From the NCBI GenBank assembly GCA_030604905.1, contig JAUVVA010000014.1, forward strand, positions 1-51,729: a stretch of DNA of 51,729 bases, in the 5' to 3' direction. A model generated the notes under the pieces. That model did not search any database and had not been told where the DNA came from. It was given only the letters and a program-made list of their open reading frames with translations. How positions within the stretch are numbered: the first letter of the stretch is position 1; the number at the start of each line of letters is the position of its first letter. A program made the translations under genes and the position numbers. Positions 26,030-34,248 of this stretch are shown here, in pieces. Origin of the DNA: Verrucomicrobiota bacterium (GTDB lineage Bacteria > Verrucomicrobiota > Verrucomicrobiia > Opitutales > Opitutaceae).

Positions 26030-28513
26030 GTGAAAGGGATCCTCCGTAGCCTCGCTCTCTTTGCTTTCCTGCTGTCGGCCTGCTGGGCGCTCGGCGCGCC
26101 CCGGGAGCGCGGCGCTCCTCCGCCGGCCCTTACGCTCGACATCCCCGTGCTCGTCGCCGGCTACGGTGCGGAGTTTTTCGAGGAGACGGCCCGGGAGTTT
26201 GAAAAACTCCGCCCCGGGGTCCGCGTGCACATCCACGGCGACCCGCGGATCAACGACAAGGTGCGCACGCGCGTCATGGCCGGCGATTTTCCCGACGCCA
26301 CCGACGCCGTGCTGCTCTACCCGCGCCTCATCCAGGCCGGCCGTATCCTCGACCTCGCCCCCGCGCTCGAAGACCTCAACTGGGAAGGCGACACCCGCTG
26401 GCGCGACACCTTTCGCCCCGGCGTGCTCGCCCGCTGGAGCGACGCCGAGGGTCGCGTGCATGGCGTGCCTTTCGCCCACGCCATCTGGACGATCTTCTAC
26501 GACAAGGCCCTCTTCCGCCGCCACGGCTGGGAGGTGCCGCGCACCTGGGACGAGTTTTTCCGGCTCTGTGAACAGATCGAGGCCGCCGGCATCGCCCCGC
26601 TCTCGCTGCCCGGCGTGACCATGCGCTACGGCGACGCCATCCTGCGCGCCGCCCACTACAACCTCGTAGGACCGGAGGGCTACGCCGCCTACCACGCCCT
26701 GGCCGCCGGCACGCGCGACGACGAGCGTTTCGCGCGCGCCGCGGCCGTGCTGCAACGCGTCTCCACCCGGCACCTCGTGCGCGGCTGGGAGGGCATGACG
26801 CACACCGCCGCGCAGCTGGCCTTCCTCGAGGGACGCAGCGCGATGACGCTCTCCGCCTCCTGGTTCGCCAACGAGATGCGCGGGCGCCTGCCGCCGGACT
26901 TCGAGCTCGGCGCGATGAACTTTCCCGTGTTTGCGGACGGTATCACGCCGGCGGATACGGTCCAGGCGCAGAGCGGCTACTATTTTCTTTTTCAAACCGG
27001 CGATCCGGAGCGGGAGCGGGCGACACTCGATTTTTTCCGCTTTCTCACCTCGCGCGAGCGCGTGCTGCGCTTCGCCGCCGTGGCCGACGCGCCCACCGCG
27101 CTCCTCGCCGCCGGCCCCGAGCACTACTCGCCGCGCATGGCCGACACCGCGGCGATCCTCGGCGCGGCGCGACACGCCTTTGACGCCGCGCCCGCGCCGG
27201 CCTCGGCCGCGCAGGCCACCCTCGCCCAGGCGCTCACCGACGCGCGCTACCTGCTCATGACCGGGCGCATCACGCCCGAGGAGTTTGGGCGGCGCCTCGA
27301 GCGCGCCGCCGCGGTGGAGCGCGAGCGCGCCCTGCGCCCCGACCACGTGGAGCCGCGCCACCTGCCCAAGGCGCTGCTGCTCGGCGCGGTCTTGCTCGGT
27401 CTCGTCGCCTGGCTGGCCTGGCTGTCGCGGTGGCACGGGCGTCTCGCCCGTGGGATCGGTGCGGCCTGGGCCTTCCGTCCGTGGTCTCGGAGTGGCAGGG
27501 CCACGCCGCCGGTGGCCGCGGGAAGTGCCGGGGCCGGCGTCACGGCCGCGCCGCCGCGCTCGCGTCGCCCCGCCTCCGCGCCCGAGCACTTGGGCGATCT
27601 GGGCGCGCGCAAGGGCTGGGGCTTCGTCGGCCCGGCCTTCGCGCTCTACGCGGCCTTCGTGCTGCTGCCGGGACTCACCGCTTTCGCCTGGGCCTTCACG
27701 CGCTGGGACGGCTTTGGCGAGATGAGCTGGGCCGGCGCCTTCAACTTCCGCTGGCTGCTGCTCGAGAGCGACGTCTTCTGGTCGGCCCTGCAAAACAACC
27801 TCTTTCTCATGGTGGTGCCGCCGCTCGTGGTGGTGCCGGTGGCGCTCGGCCTCGCCGCCTACGTGCACCGCGGCGGGCTCGGCGCGGGGGCTTTGCGGGT
27901 CGTGTTGCTCTTCCCCAATCTGCTCGGCGGCATCGCGGCCGCGCTCATCTGGCTGGCGGCCTACGAGCCGACGAGCGGCCTGGCCAACGCTTCGCTCGTC
28001 GCGCTCGGAGATCTGCTCGGGCGCCTGGGCGGGCCGGCTGTAGTGGTGAACTGGTTACAGGGTTTTGCGGGGCACGCCTGGCTCTCGCAGGCCAACCTCT
28101 ACTGGTCGCTCGTGCCGATCTACCTCTGGATGGCCTGCGGCTTCAACCTCGTGCTCTACCTCGCCGCCATGCAGGCGGTGCCGGCGGATCTCTACGAGGC
28201 GGCCGAGCTCGACGGCGCTTCCAAGCCGCGGCAGTTTTTCCTCATCACGCTGCCGCTCATCCGCGAGGTGTTGGTGATCTCGGCGGTGTTTCTCCTCATC
28301 GGCGGGCTCAACGCCTTCGAGCTGGTCTGGCTGCTCACCTCCCAAGATCCCTCGGCGGGGGTGCACACGTTGGGCACCTTCATGGTCGGCACGCTCTTCA
28401 CCGAGTTTCAAGTGGGGCGGGCGGCGGCGATCGCGGTGCTGCTCTTCGGCATGGTGCTGATCGGCAGCCTCGCCGTGCTGCGCGCCACCCGGAAGGAGGC
28501 GGTGGAACTATGA
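26030..28513 (+). CDS. ABC sugar importer: solute-binding protein fused to permease
   Basis: An 827-residue fusion of two normally separate proteins. Residues 1-22 are a signal with a lipobox-like LSAC. Residues ~35-430 are a family 1 extracellular solute-binding domain (FPDATDAVLLYPRLIQAGRI, GVPFAHAIWTIFYDKALFRR). A helix at ~446-466 (KALLLGAVLLGLVAWLAWL) crosses the membrane to a basic linker of ~60 residues that must be cytoplasmic. A MalF-type permease starts near 525 (GPAFALYAAFVLLPGLTAF) and carries the EAA loop YEAAELDGASKPRQFF near residue 720. The start is GTG 26030. The linker DNA contains a REP-like element (27434-27504). The second permease overlaps the stop by 4 bp. No ATPase gene is in the window, so a shared MsmX/MalK-like ATPase elsewhere is likely. 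Confidence 0.9.
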   Translation: MKGILRSLALFAFLLSACWALGAPRERGAPPPALTLDIPVLVAGYGAEFFEETAREFEKLRPGVRVHIHGDPRINDKVRTRVMAGDFPDATDAVLLYPRLIQAGRILDLAPALEDLNWEGDTRWRDTFRPGVLARWSDAEGRVHGVPFAHAIWTIFYDKALFRRHGWEVPRTWDEFFRLCEQIEAAGIAPLSLPGVTMRYGDAILRAAHYNLVGPEGYAAYHALAAGTRDDERFARAAAVLQRVSTRHLVRGWEGMTHTAAQLAFLEGRSAMTLSASWFANEMRGRLPPDFELGAMNFPVFADGITPADTVQAQSGYYFLFQTGDPERERATLDFFRFLTSRERVLRFAAVADAPTALLAAGPEHYSPRMADTAAILGAARHAFDAAPAPASAAQATLAQALTDARYLLMTGRITPEEFGRRLERAAAVERERALRPDHVEPRHLPKALLLGAVLLGLVAWLAWLSRWHGRLARGIGAAWAFRPWSRSGRATPPVAAGSAGAGVTAAPPRSRRPASAPEHLGDLGARKGWGFVGPAFALYAAFVLLPGLTAFAWAFTRWDGFGEMSWAGAFNFRWLLLESDVFWSALQNNLFLMVVPPLVVVPVALGLAAYVHRGGLGAGALRVVLLFPNLLGGIAAALIWLAAYEPTSGLANASLVALGDLLGRLGGPAVVVNWLQGFAGHAWLSQANLYWSLVPIYLWMACGFNLVLYLAAMQAVPADLYEAAELDGASKPRQFFLITLPLIREVLVISAVFLLIGGLNAFELVWLLTSQDPSAGVHTLGTFMVGTLFTEFQVGRAAAIAVLLFGMVLIGSLAVLRATRKEAVEL
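27434..27504. repeat. REP-like element inside the ABC fusion gene
   Basis: CACGGGCG-TCT-CGCCCGTG (27434-27452) and GTGGC-AGG-GCCAC (27492-27504) lie in frame within the linker between the solute-binding and permease domains, encoding about residues 468-492 (RWHGRLARGIGAAWAF and onwards). The first palindrome is identical to the intergenic one at 20826-20844, so a mobile palindrome appears to have inserted into the coding sequence and been kept as a linker. Confidence 0.75.
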
Positions 28514-29400
28514 GCGCGCCCGCATCCACCGCCGCGGCGGCCGAGCGCGGGGCACGCGCGGGTTTCCGCGTCTCGCGCCTGCTGCTCGCCTGCGTGCTGC
28601 TCGGCTACGCGGCCTGGACCGTGATGCCGATGGTCTGGGTGGCCTACTCGTCGCTCAAGACCGACACCGCCATCCTGCGCGATCCGCTCGCGCCGCCGGT
28701 CTGGGCGGAGGCGGATTTTGGCGCGTATCAACGCGCCTGGGAAGGCGCGCGGCTGGGCGAGTATTTCTTCAACTCGGGCTTCGTCACCGCCGCCTCGGTC
28801 GCGCTCATCCTCGCGCTCGGGGCGCCGGCCGCCTACGCGCTCGCGCGCTTCCGCCTGCCCCTGGGGCCGGTGGCCTACACCTTGTTCCTCGCCGGGCTAA
28901 TGATCCCGGCGCAGCTCGCGATGGTGCCCTTGTTTTTCGAGCTGCGCGCGCTCGGCCTGCTCGATTCGCGGCTCGGCCTGGTGCTGGTTTACGCGGCCAA
29001 CGGCCTGCCTTTCGCGGTGTTTATCCTGGCGGGCTTTTATCGCGGCCTGCCGCGCACGCTCTACGAGGCGGCGGTGGTGGATGGCTGCGGGGAGTGGGCG
29101 GCGTTTTGGCGGGTGATGCTCCCGCTGGCGCGACCGGGACTGGTTACCGTGGCGATTTTCCAGTTCATCGGCATCTGGAAGGAATACTTTTTCGCCTTCA
29201 TGCTGGTGGGTGGAGGCGCGGGCGAGGCGCGCACCCTGCCCCTCGGCCTCGCCAATCTCGCCATCACCGCCCAATACGGCGGCGACCAGGCGCGGCTTTT
29301 TGCGGGCCTGGTCATTGTTACCCTGCCGATTCTCCTGGTTTACGTCCTGCTGCAACGTCAGCTCGTCGGAGGCATCGCGGCCGGTGCGCTCAAGGGTTGA
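28510..29400 (+). CDS. ABC sugar importer permease (MalG type)
   Basis: A 296-residue inner-membrane permease with six predicted helices, starting with LLLACVLLGYAAWTVMPMVWVAYSSLK. The EAA loop that docks the ATPase is YEAAVVDGCGEWAAFWRVMLP near residue 190. It ends with the family-typical LLQRQLVGGIAAGALKG. Its ATG overlaps the stop of the fused binding-protein/permease gene (ATGA), and a rare good Shine-Dalgarno sequence (AAGGAGG) lies 10 bp before it inside the upstream gene. It pairs with the MalF-like half of that fusion to form the heterodimeric channel. The substrate is probably a sugar or oligosaccharide, by family only. Confidence 0.93.
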   Translation: MSAPASTAAAAERGARAGFRVSRLLLACVLLGYAAWTVMPMVWVAYSSLKTDTAILRDPLAPPVWAEADFGAYQRAWEGARLGEYFFNSGFVTAASVALILALGAPAAYALARFRLPLGPVAYTLFLAGLMIPAQLAMVPLFFELRALGLLDSRLGLVLVYAANGLPFAVFILAGFYRGLPRTLYEAAVVDGCGEWAAFWRVMLPLARPGLVTVAIFQFIGIWKEYFFAFMLVGGGAGEARTLPLGLANLAITAQYGGDQARLFAGLVIVTLPILLVYVLLQRQLVGGIAAGALKG

Positions 29401-29443
29401 GCCCCGCCCGTCGCGCTGTTTCTTAGCTCCACTCCCCCCTGTC

Positions 29444-31795
29444 ATGACCGCCCCCACTGCGATGTCGCTGGACCAACAGCTCGATGCCTACGAGCCGATG
29501 CTGCTGGCTTGGCTGCGTCAGGGCCTCGACAACCATGCCATCGTCGCGCTCACCGACGAGGAGGGCGTGATCCGCTACGTGAACCGGAGCTTCTGCGAGA
29601 TCTCCGGCTACTCCGAGCCCGAGCTGATCGGCCAAACTCATCGCATCCTCAAGTCCGGCCAGCACCCCGACTCCTTCTATCGCGGCCTCTGGCAAACCAT
29701 CGTCGGAGGCGAGACCTGGCGCGGCACCATCTGCAACCGCACCAAGGACGGGCGCCTCTACTGGGTCGAGACCACGATCCTGCCGCTTTTTGGTCTCGGC
29801 GGGCGACGCCTCGGCTACCTCTCCGTGCGCACCGACGTGACGCAGCTGGTCAACGTCGAGCGCCAGCTCACGCAGAAAACCCGCGAGCTGCAGCTTCTCT
29901 TCGACCACTCGCCCATCGGGCTGAGCTGGCGCGAGGTCGACGAGCAGGGCCGGGCCGGCATCAACCACGTCAACCGCCGCTTCTGCGAGCTGATCGGCCT
30001 CACGCCCGAGGAGGCCGCCGACATCGCCAACGTGCAGAGGGTCACCCACCCCGACGACTGGAAGCGCCAGGATGAGCTCAACACCGAGGTCTACTCCGGC
30101 AAGCGCGACGCCTTCACCCTCGAGAAACGCTACATCCACGCCGACGGCCGCGTGGTCTGGGGCATCCTCACCGTCGTCGTGGTGCGCGCGCCCGGCAGCG
30201 GTCGCGTGACGCATCACTTCGCGATGCTTGAGGATATCACCGCGCGCCGCTTCGCCGAGGACGAGCTGCGGCGCACCGAGGCGCGCTGGCGCACCTACAT
30301 CCAGACCGCGAGCGAGATCCTCTACGCCCTCACGCCCGAGGGTCGGGTGAAGTTCGTCTCGCAAGCCTGGACCTCCAAGCTCGGCCACCCGGTCGACGAG
30401 GTGATCGGCACGCCCTTCCGCGATTTCATCCACCCCGACGACGTCGCGCTCTGGGACGTGTTTTTCGCCCGCACCCTCGAGACCGGCGGCGACGGCGACG
30501 GCATCGAATATCGGGCCCGCCACCGCGACGGCCGCTGGATCTGGCACGCCTCCACCGGCTCCGCCTACAGCGACCGCGACAAGCGCCGCGCCTTCTTCGG
30601 CGTCGGGCGCGACATCTCGATCCGCCGCCAGGCGCAGGAACAACTGCGCACCGCGCTCGCGCGTCTCGAGGAGATGGCGCGCATCGTGGATCGCTCGCCC
30701 TCCGTGGTCGTGCTCTGGCGCGCCGAGGGTGGCAACTGGCCCGTCGAGTTCGTCTCGGCCAGCATCCGTCAATTCGGCTACTCGCCGGAGGATCTCACCA
30801 GCCGCCGCCTCAGTTTCCGCGACATCACCCATCCCGAGGACCGTGAGCGCGTCGGCGCCGAGGTCGACGCGCACGCCGCCGCCGGGCACCGCGAATACAA
30901 CCAGGAATACCGCATCCAGTGCGCCGACGGTTCGGTGCGCTGGGTCGACGACCACACCATCGTGCGCATCGACGAGCGCGGCCACGTGACGCACCACGAG
31001 GGCCTCATCACCGACGTCACCGCGCGCAAGGCCGCCGAGGCCGGCGCGCGCGAGGCGCAGGAGCGCGAGCTCGCCCTCGCGCGTGACGTGCAGCAGCACC
31101 TCCTGCCCAGCCGTTTCCCCCCTCTCGGCCGCGTGGAGGTGGAGGTGCTCTCGCAACCCTCGCAGCAGCTCGGCGGCGACTACTACGACGTGCTGCCGGT
31201 CGACGAGCGCCACCACGGCTTCGTGATCGCCGACGTCTCGGGCAAAGGCGCCCCCGCCGCGCTGATGATGGCCGCCTGCCGCGCCAGCCTGCGCCTCTGC
31301 GCGCCCGGCGAGCTCTCGCCGGCGGCCGTGCTGCGGCGCGTCAACCGCGCCCTCCAGCCCGACATGCCGCCGGGCATGTATATCACGCTCTTCTATGGTA
31401 TCCTTAATCTGGATACGCTCGCGCTGCGCTTCTGCCGCGCCGGCCACGAGCCTGCGCTGCTGCTGCGCGACGGCGGCGGCGCGCCCGTGCTGCTCGGCGA
31501 CGGCGGCATGGCGCTCGGCATGGCGCCCGACGAGCTCTTCGAGGCGACGCTCGACGAGGGCCGCGTGGTGCTCTCCGCCGGCGATTTGATCGCGCTCTAC
31601 ACCGACGGCATCAACGAGGCATGCAACGCCGGCGGCGAGGAGTTTGGCCGCGACCGCCTGGCGGACAGCCTGCGCCGCCACCAACGCGAGCCCCTGGCCG
31701 AGATCCTGCGCCGCGTGGACCGCTACCTGCGCCAATTCTGCACCCTCGCGCCCCGGCACGACGACCGCGCGCTCTTGATCGTCCGCGCGCGGTGA
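29444..31795 (+). CDS. Four-PAS sensor with SpoIIE-type PP2C phosphatase
   Basis: A 783-residue cytoplasmic sensor phosphatase; no transmembrane helix is seen. Four PAS domains begin at about residues 30 (VRYVNRSFCEISGYSEPELIG-like core), 150 (LLFDHSPIGLSW), 284 (YIQTASEILYAL) and 413 (IVDRSPSVVVLW), each closing with a PAC-like DITxR/DVTxR motif. A short coiled-coil linker (about 528-548) leads to an RsbU/SpoIIE phosphatase domain with LGGDYYDVL, ADVSGKGAPAALMMA, YTDGINEA and a final DDRALLIV. Such proteins usually dephosphorylate an anti-sigma-factor antagonist, but no STAS or anti-sigma gene is nearby. ATG 29444 is preferred; an ATG at 29462 is also possible. It follows the importer by 43 bp, so co-transcription is possible. 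Confidence 0.92.
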   Translation: MTAPTAMSLDQQLDAYEPMLLAWLRQGLDNHAIVALTDEEGVIRYVNRSFCEISGYSEPELIGQTHRILKSGQHPDSFYRGLWQTIVGGETWRGTICNRTKDGRLYWVETTILPLFGLGGRRLGYLSVRTDVTQLVNVERQLTQKTRELQLLFDHSPIGLSWREVDEQGRAGINHVNRRFCELIGLTPEEAADIANVQRVTHPDDWKRQDELNTEVYSGKRDAFTLEKRYIHADGRVVWGILTVVVVRAPGSGRVTHHFAMLEDITARRFAEDELRRTEARWRTYIQTASEILYALTPEGRVKFVSQAWTSKLGHPVDEVIGTPFRDFIHPDDVALWDVFFARTLETGGDGDGIEYRARHRDGRWIWHASTGSAYSDRDKRRAFFGVGRDISIRRQAQEQLRTALARLEEMARIVDRSPSVVVLWRAEGGNWPVEFVSASIRQFGYSPEDLTSRRLSFRDITHPEDRERVGAEVDAHAAAGHREYNQEYRIQCADGSVRWVDDHTIVRIDERGHVTHHEGLITDVTARKAAEAGAREAQERELALARDVQQHLLPSRFPPLGRVEVEVLSQPSQQLGGDYYDVLPVDERHHGFVIADVSGKGAPAALMMAACRASLRLCAPGELSPAAVLRRVNRALQPDMPPGMYITLFYGILNLDTLALRFCRAGHEPALLLRDGGGAPVLLGDGGMALGMAPDELFEATLDEGRVVLSAGDLIALYTDGINEACNAGGEEFGRDRLADSLRRHQREPLAEILRRVDRYLRQFCTLAPRHDDRALLIVRAR

Positions 31796-31871
31796 GGCGG
31801 CCCGCGCCCGGCCCCTCGCTCCGGTGCCCGCAGGCTTGAGCGGGCGCCCTCCCCTGCCCCACCCTGCGGGG

Positions 31872-32702
31872 ATGTCCGTTCCGCCCGCGCCGATCCTCTA
31901 CGAGTCCCACTGCCACACGCCGCTCTGCAAACATGCGGTCGGAGAGCCGGAGGAGTATTGCGAACACGCGCTGCGGCGCGGCCTGCGCGGCATCATCTTC
32001 ACCTGCCACGCGCCGCTGCCCAACGGCTGGTCGCCCGACGTCCGCATGAGCGACGCCGAGTGGGATACCTACGTCGCGATGGTTTACCGGGCTCGCGACG
32101 CCTATGCGGGCCGCCTCGACGTGCGCCTCGGCCTCGAGAGCGATTTCGTGCCCGGCGTGGAGCCGTGGTTGGAGAAACTGCACCGCCGCGCGCCGCTGCA
32201 CCACGTGCTCGGCAGCGTGCACTACCAGATCGGCTTTTACCGTCAGCTCTACTTCAAGGGCGACGTCTTCGCGTATCAAAAACATTACTACGACCACCTC
32301 GCGCTCTCGGCCGAGACCGGCCTCTTCGACACCCTCGCCCACCCCGATCTGATCAAGAACGAGTCGCCGATCGACTGGCACTTCCCGCGCATCCGGCCCT
32401 ACATCGAAAAAGCCCTCGACCGTATCGCCGCGACCGGGGTGGCGATGGAGCTTAACACCAGCGGCCTGCTCAAATCCCTGCCCGAGATGAATCCCGGCCC
32501 GCTCCAGCTCCGCCTCATGTGCGAGCGCGGCATCCCGGTGGTGCTCGGCGCCGACGCCCACCGCCCCGACCGCGTCGGCGACCAATACCCCGCTGCGCTC
32601 AAACTCCTGCTCGAGGCCGGCTACCAAGAGGTAAACGTGTTCCTCGACCGCCGCCGCCACGCCATCCCCATTGCCCAGGCCCTCGCCAGCCTATCGTCCT
32701 AA
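31872..32702 (+). CDS. PHP-family histidinol-phosphatase-like phosphoesterase
   Basis: A 276-residue PHP-domain metal hydrolase resembling HisJ/HisK-type histidinol-phosphatase, which dephosphorylates L-histidinol phosphate in histidine synthesis. Metal ligands are visible in order: SHCHTPLCKH (H13, H15, H21), GLESDF (Glu), GSVHY (His), LAHPDL (His), and ADAHRPDRVG (Asp and His). The start ATG 31872 lies just before ILYESHCHT; an ATG at 31824 would add 16 non-conserved residues. No other his genes are near, so the true substrate could be another phosphoester. It is 76 bp behind the PAS phosphatase, and a GCCCGC/GCGGGC hairpin at 31826-31845 lies between them. It is followed by a repeat array before mnmE. 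Confidence 0.8.
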   Translation: MSVPPAPILYESHCHTPLCKHAVGEPEEYCEHALRRGLRGIIFTCHAPLPNGWSPDVRMSDAEWDTYVAMVYRARDAYAGRLDVRLGLESDFVPGVEPWLEKLHRRAPLHHVLGSVHYQIGFYRQLYFKGDVFAYQKHYYDHLALSAETGLFDTLAHPDLIKNESPIDWHFPRIRPYIEKALDRIAATGVAMELNTSGLLKSLPEMNPGPLQLRLMCERGIPVVLGADAHRPDRVGDQYPAALKLLLEAGYQEVNVFLDRRRHAIPIAQALASLSS

Positions 32703-32766
32703 ATCCCTATTCGAAAACAGGTTAACTGATAAAGGCCCCCGCGGACACCCACTCCCTCTTCTCTGA

Positions 32767-32796
32767 TTTAGCGCCCTTTAGCGTCCTTTAGCGGTT
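32767..32796 (+). repeat. Three 10-bp TTTAGCG units before mnmE
   Basis: TTTAGCGCCC, TTTAGCGTCC and TTTAGCGGTT follow one another without a gap and end 5 bp before the mnmE ATG. The array matches the one at 17767-17796 unit for unit in length, and both end in TTTAGCGGTTCC. Exact 10-bp spacing is one DNA turn. It takes the place where a Shine-Dalgarno sequence would be expected. Confidence 0.8.
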
Positions 32797-32801
32797 CCAC
32801 C

Positions 32802-34181
32802 ATGTCCGCCTTGCCTCCCTCCGCCGTCGACACCATCGCCGCCCTCGCCACGCCGGCCGGCACCTCCGCCCTCGCCCTCATCCGGGTGAGCGGTCCCCTT
32901 TGTCGTGAACTCGTCGCCGCCATTTTCGCGCCTCGCTCCCCCACCCTGCCCGAGCGCCGTCCGGTCTACGCCTCATACCGCGCCCTCGATGGCCGCTGCC
33001 TCGACGATCTTGTGTGGACCTTCTTTCCCGGCCCTGGCACCGCCACCGGTGAAGACGCGCTGGAATTGACGCCCCATGGTAGTCCGCTGATTGTGCAACT
33101 TATTCTGGCTGACCTTTTTGCCCGAGGTTGCCGCGCGGCCGAGCCGGGCGAGTTCACCCGCCGCGCCTTCCTTTCCGGGCGCATCGAGCTCACCCAAGCC
33201 GAGGCGGTCATGGATCTTATCCACGCTCGTAGCGAGCGCGCGCTCGTGGCGGCCCAGCGTCAGCTTGCTGGGGGCCTCGGCCGCCATCTCGACGCGCTCA
33301 TTCAGCGACTCCTTGCGATACTTGCGCAAATCGAGGCCTACATTGATTTTCCGGAAGAAGACCTGCCACCGGAAAACCGCCAGCTCGTTGTCGGGGGGCT
33401 GACGGATGTTCTACGTGGAACAAGCCGCCTTCTCGCCACCCACCGCTACGGGGATTTGCTGCGCGAGGGACTAAAAACCGTGCTCCTCGGGGCGCCGAAC
33501 GTGGGTAAAAGCAGCTTGCTCAACGCTTTAGTAGGCCGGGAGCGAGCTTTGGTGAGTCCCGAGCCCGGCACTACGCGTGACTTCATTGAGGAGCCGCTCC
33601 AAGTCGGCCCGCATCTGCTCCGCCTAATCGATACCGCCGGGCTCAATCCTGCACCGGGCACAATCGAGGCGCTTGGGATTGCCAAGACCCTTGAGCGCTT
33701 GGGCGAGGCGGACCTGGTGCTTTGGGTGGTCGACGCCACGCAGCCGCTCCCCGCCCTGCCGGCCGACACGAAGGCGCTGCTGCGGCCCGACAACACCCTG
33801 CTCATCCTGAACAAGGTCGATCTTCTGCCTGACCCGCCGCCGATCGCCTCCCTGCTCCCCCAGGTCTATGTCTCCGCGCTCCGCGGCGAGGGGCTCGACG
33901 ATTTGCGCTCCGCCATCGTTGCCCGGGCCGACTCGCTCGCGCCCAGCCTCGCGGCCGAGGAGCAGATCGCGGTCAACGCCCGCCACGCCGACGCCCTGCG
34001 CCGGGCCGAGGCGGCACTCCGCTCCGCCCTCGGCGGCCTCCGCGCCACCCCACCCCAGCCCATCGAGCTGGTCTCGGCCGATCTCCGCGGCGCGCTCGAC
34101 GCCCGCGGCGAGATCGCCGGCCGCCTCGAGAACGAGCGCAGGCTCGATTCCCTCTTCGCCACCTTCTGCATCGGCAAGTAG
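32802..34181 (+). CDS. mnmE: tRNA modification GTPase MnmE
   Basis: MnmE, 459 residues, the normal length. With MnmG it makes the cmnm5 group on the wobble uridine of certain tRNAs. The N-terminal tetrahydrofolate-binding domain is followed by helices with GEFTRRAFLSGRIELTQAEAVMDLI. The GTPase domain carries G1 GAPNVGKSS (near residue 230), G2 PGTTRDF, G3 DTAG and G4 NKVD, and the protein ends in the catalytic CIGK. The ATG at 32802 follows a TTTAGCG array instead of a Shine-Dalgarno sequence. mnmG starts 67 bp downstream on the same strand, so they probably form one unit. A parS-like site lies inside the coding sequence at 33407-33422, where it encodes VLRGT. Confidence 0.97.
   Translation: MSALPPSAVDTIAALATPAGTSALALIRVSGPLCRELVAAIFAPRSPTLPERRPVYASYRALDGRCLDDLVWTFFPGPGTATGEDALELTPHGSPLIVQLILADLFARGCRAAEPGEFTRRAFLSGRIELTQAEAVMDLIHARSERALVAAQRQLAGGLGRHLDALIQRLLAILAQIEAYIDFPEEDLPPENRQLVVGGLTDVLRGTSRLLATHRYGDLLREGLKTVLLGAPNVGKSSLLNALVGRERALVSPEPGTTRDFIEEPLQVGPHLLRLIDTAGLNPAPGTIEALGIAKTLERLGEADLVLWVVDATQPLPALPADTKALLRPDNTLLILNKVDLLPDPPPIASLLPQVYVSALRGEGLDDLRSAIVARADSLAPSLAAEEQIAVNARHADALRRAEAALRSALGGLRATPPQPIELVSADLRGALDARGEIAGRLENERRLDSLFATFCIGK
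33407..33422. other. parS-like site with one mismatch, inside mnmE
   Basis: TGTTCTACGTGGAACA differs from the perfect palindrome at 34991-35006 by a single base (C to T at position 6). parS is the centromere-like site bound by ParB. Being 1.6 kb from a perfect copy makes chance unlikely, since multiple parS sites clustered near the origin are normal. Binding by the local ParB is inferred. Confidence 0.7.
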
Positions 34182-34202
34182 ACGCCGGCACCCCGCTTTT
34201 CC

Positions 34203-34230
34203 TTTTTGCGCTTTCTGCGCCTCTTTGCGG
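34203..34230 (+). repeat. TTTGCG-type array before mnmG
   Basis: Three GCG-centred words (TTTTTGCG, TTTCTGCG, TCTTTGCG) are spaced 9 and 10 bp apart, ending 18 bp before the mnmG start. It is a TTTGCG variant of the TTTAGCG arrays at 17767-17796 and 32767-32796. It lies in the 67-bp spacer between mnmE and mnmG. Confidence 0.6.
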
Positions 34231-34248
34231 CCATTCTCGTTCGTCCCG

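Noticed and set aside
27320..27370. Third parS-like word (GACCACGTGGAG) in the importer gene
   Set aside because: Only the central CCACGTGG core matches; the outer bases do not, so it is expected by chance in GC-rich DNA.
25868..27868. Minus-strand open frame of 666 codons opposite the ABC importer
   Set aside because: Shadow of the real importer gene; Arg/Gly/His-rich composition without family features.
29423..31759. Minus-strand open frame of 778 codons opposite the PAS phosphatase
   Set aside because: Shadow; no domain is visible, while the plus strand has four PAS domains and a PP2C domain.
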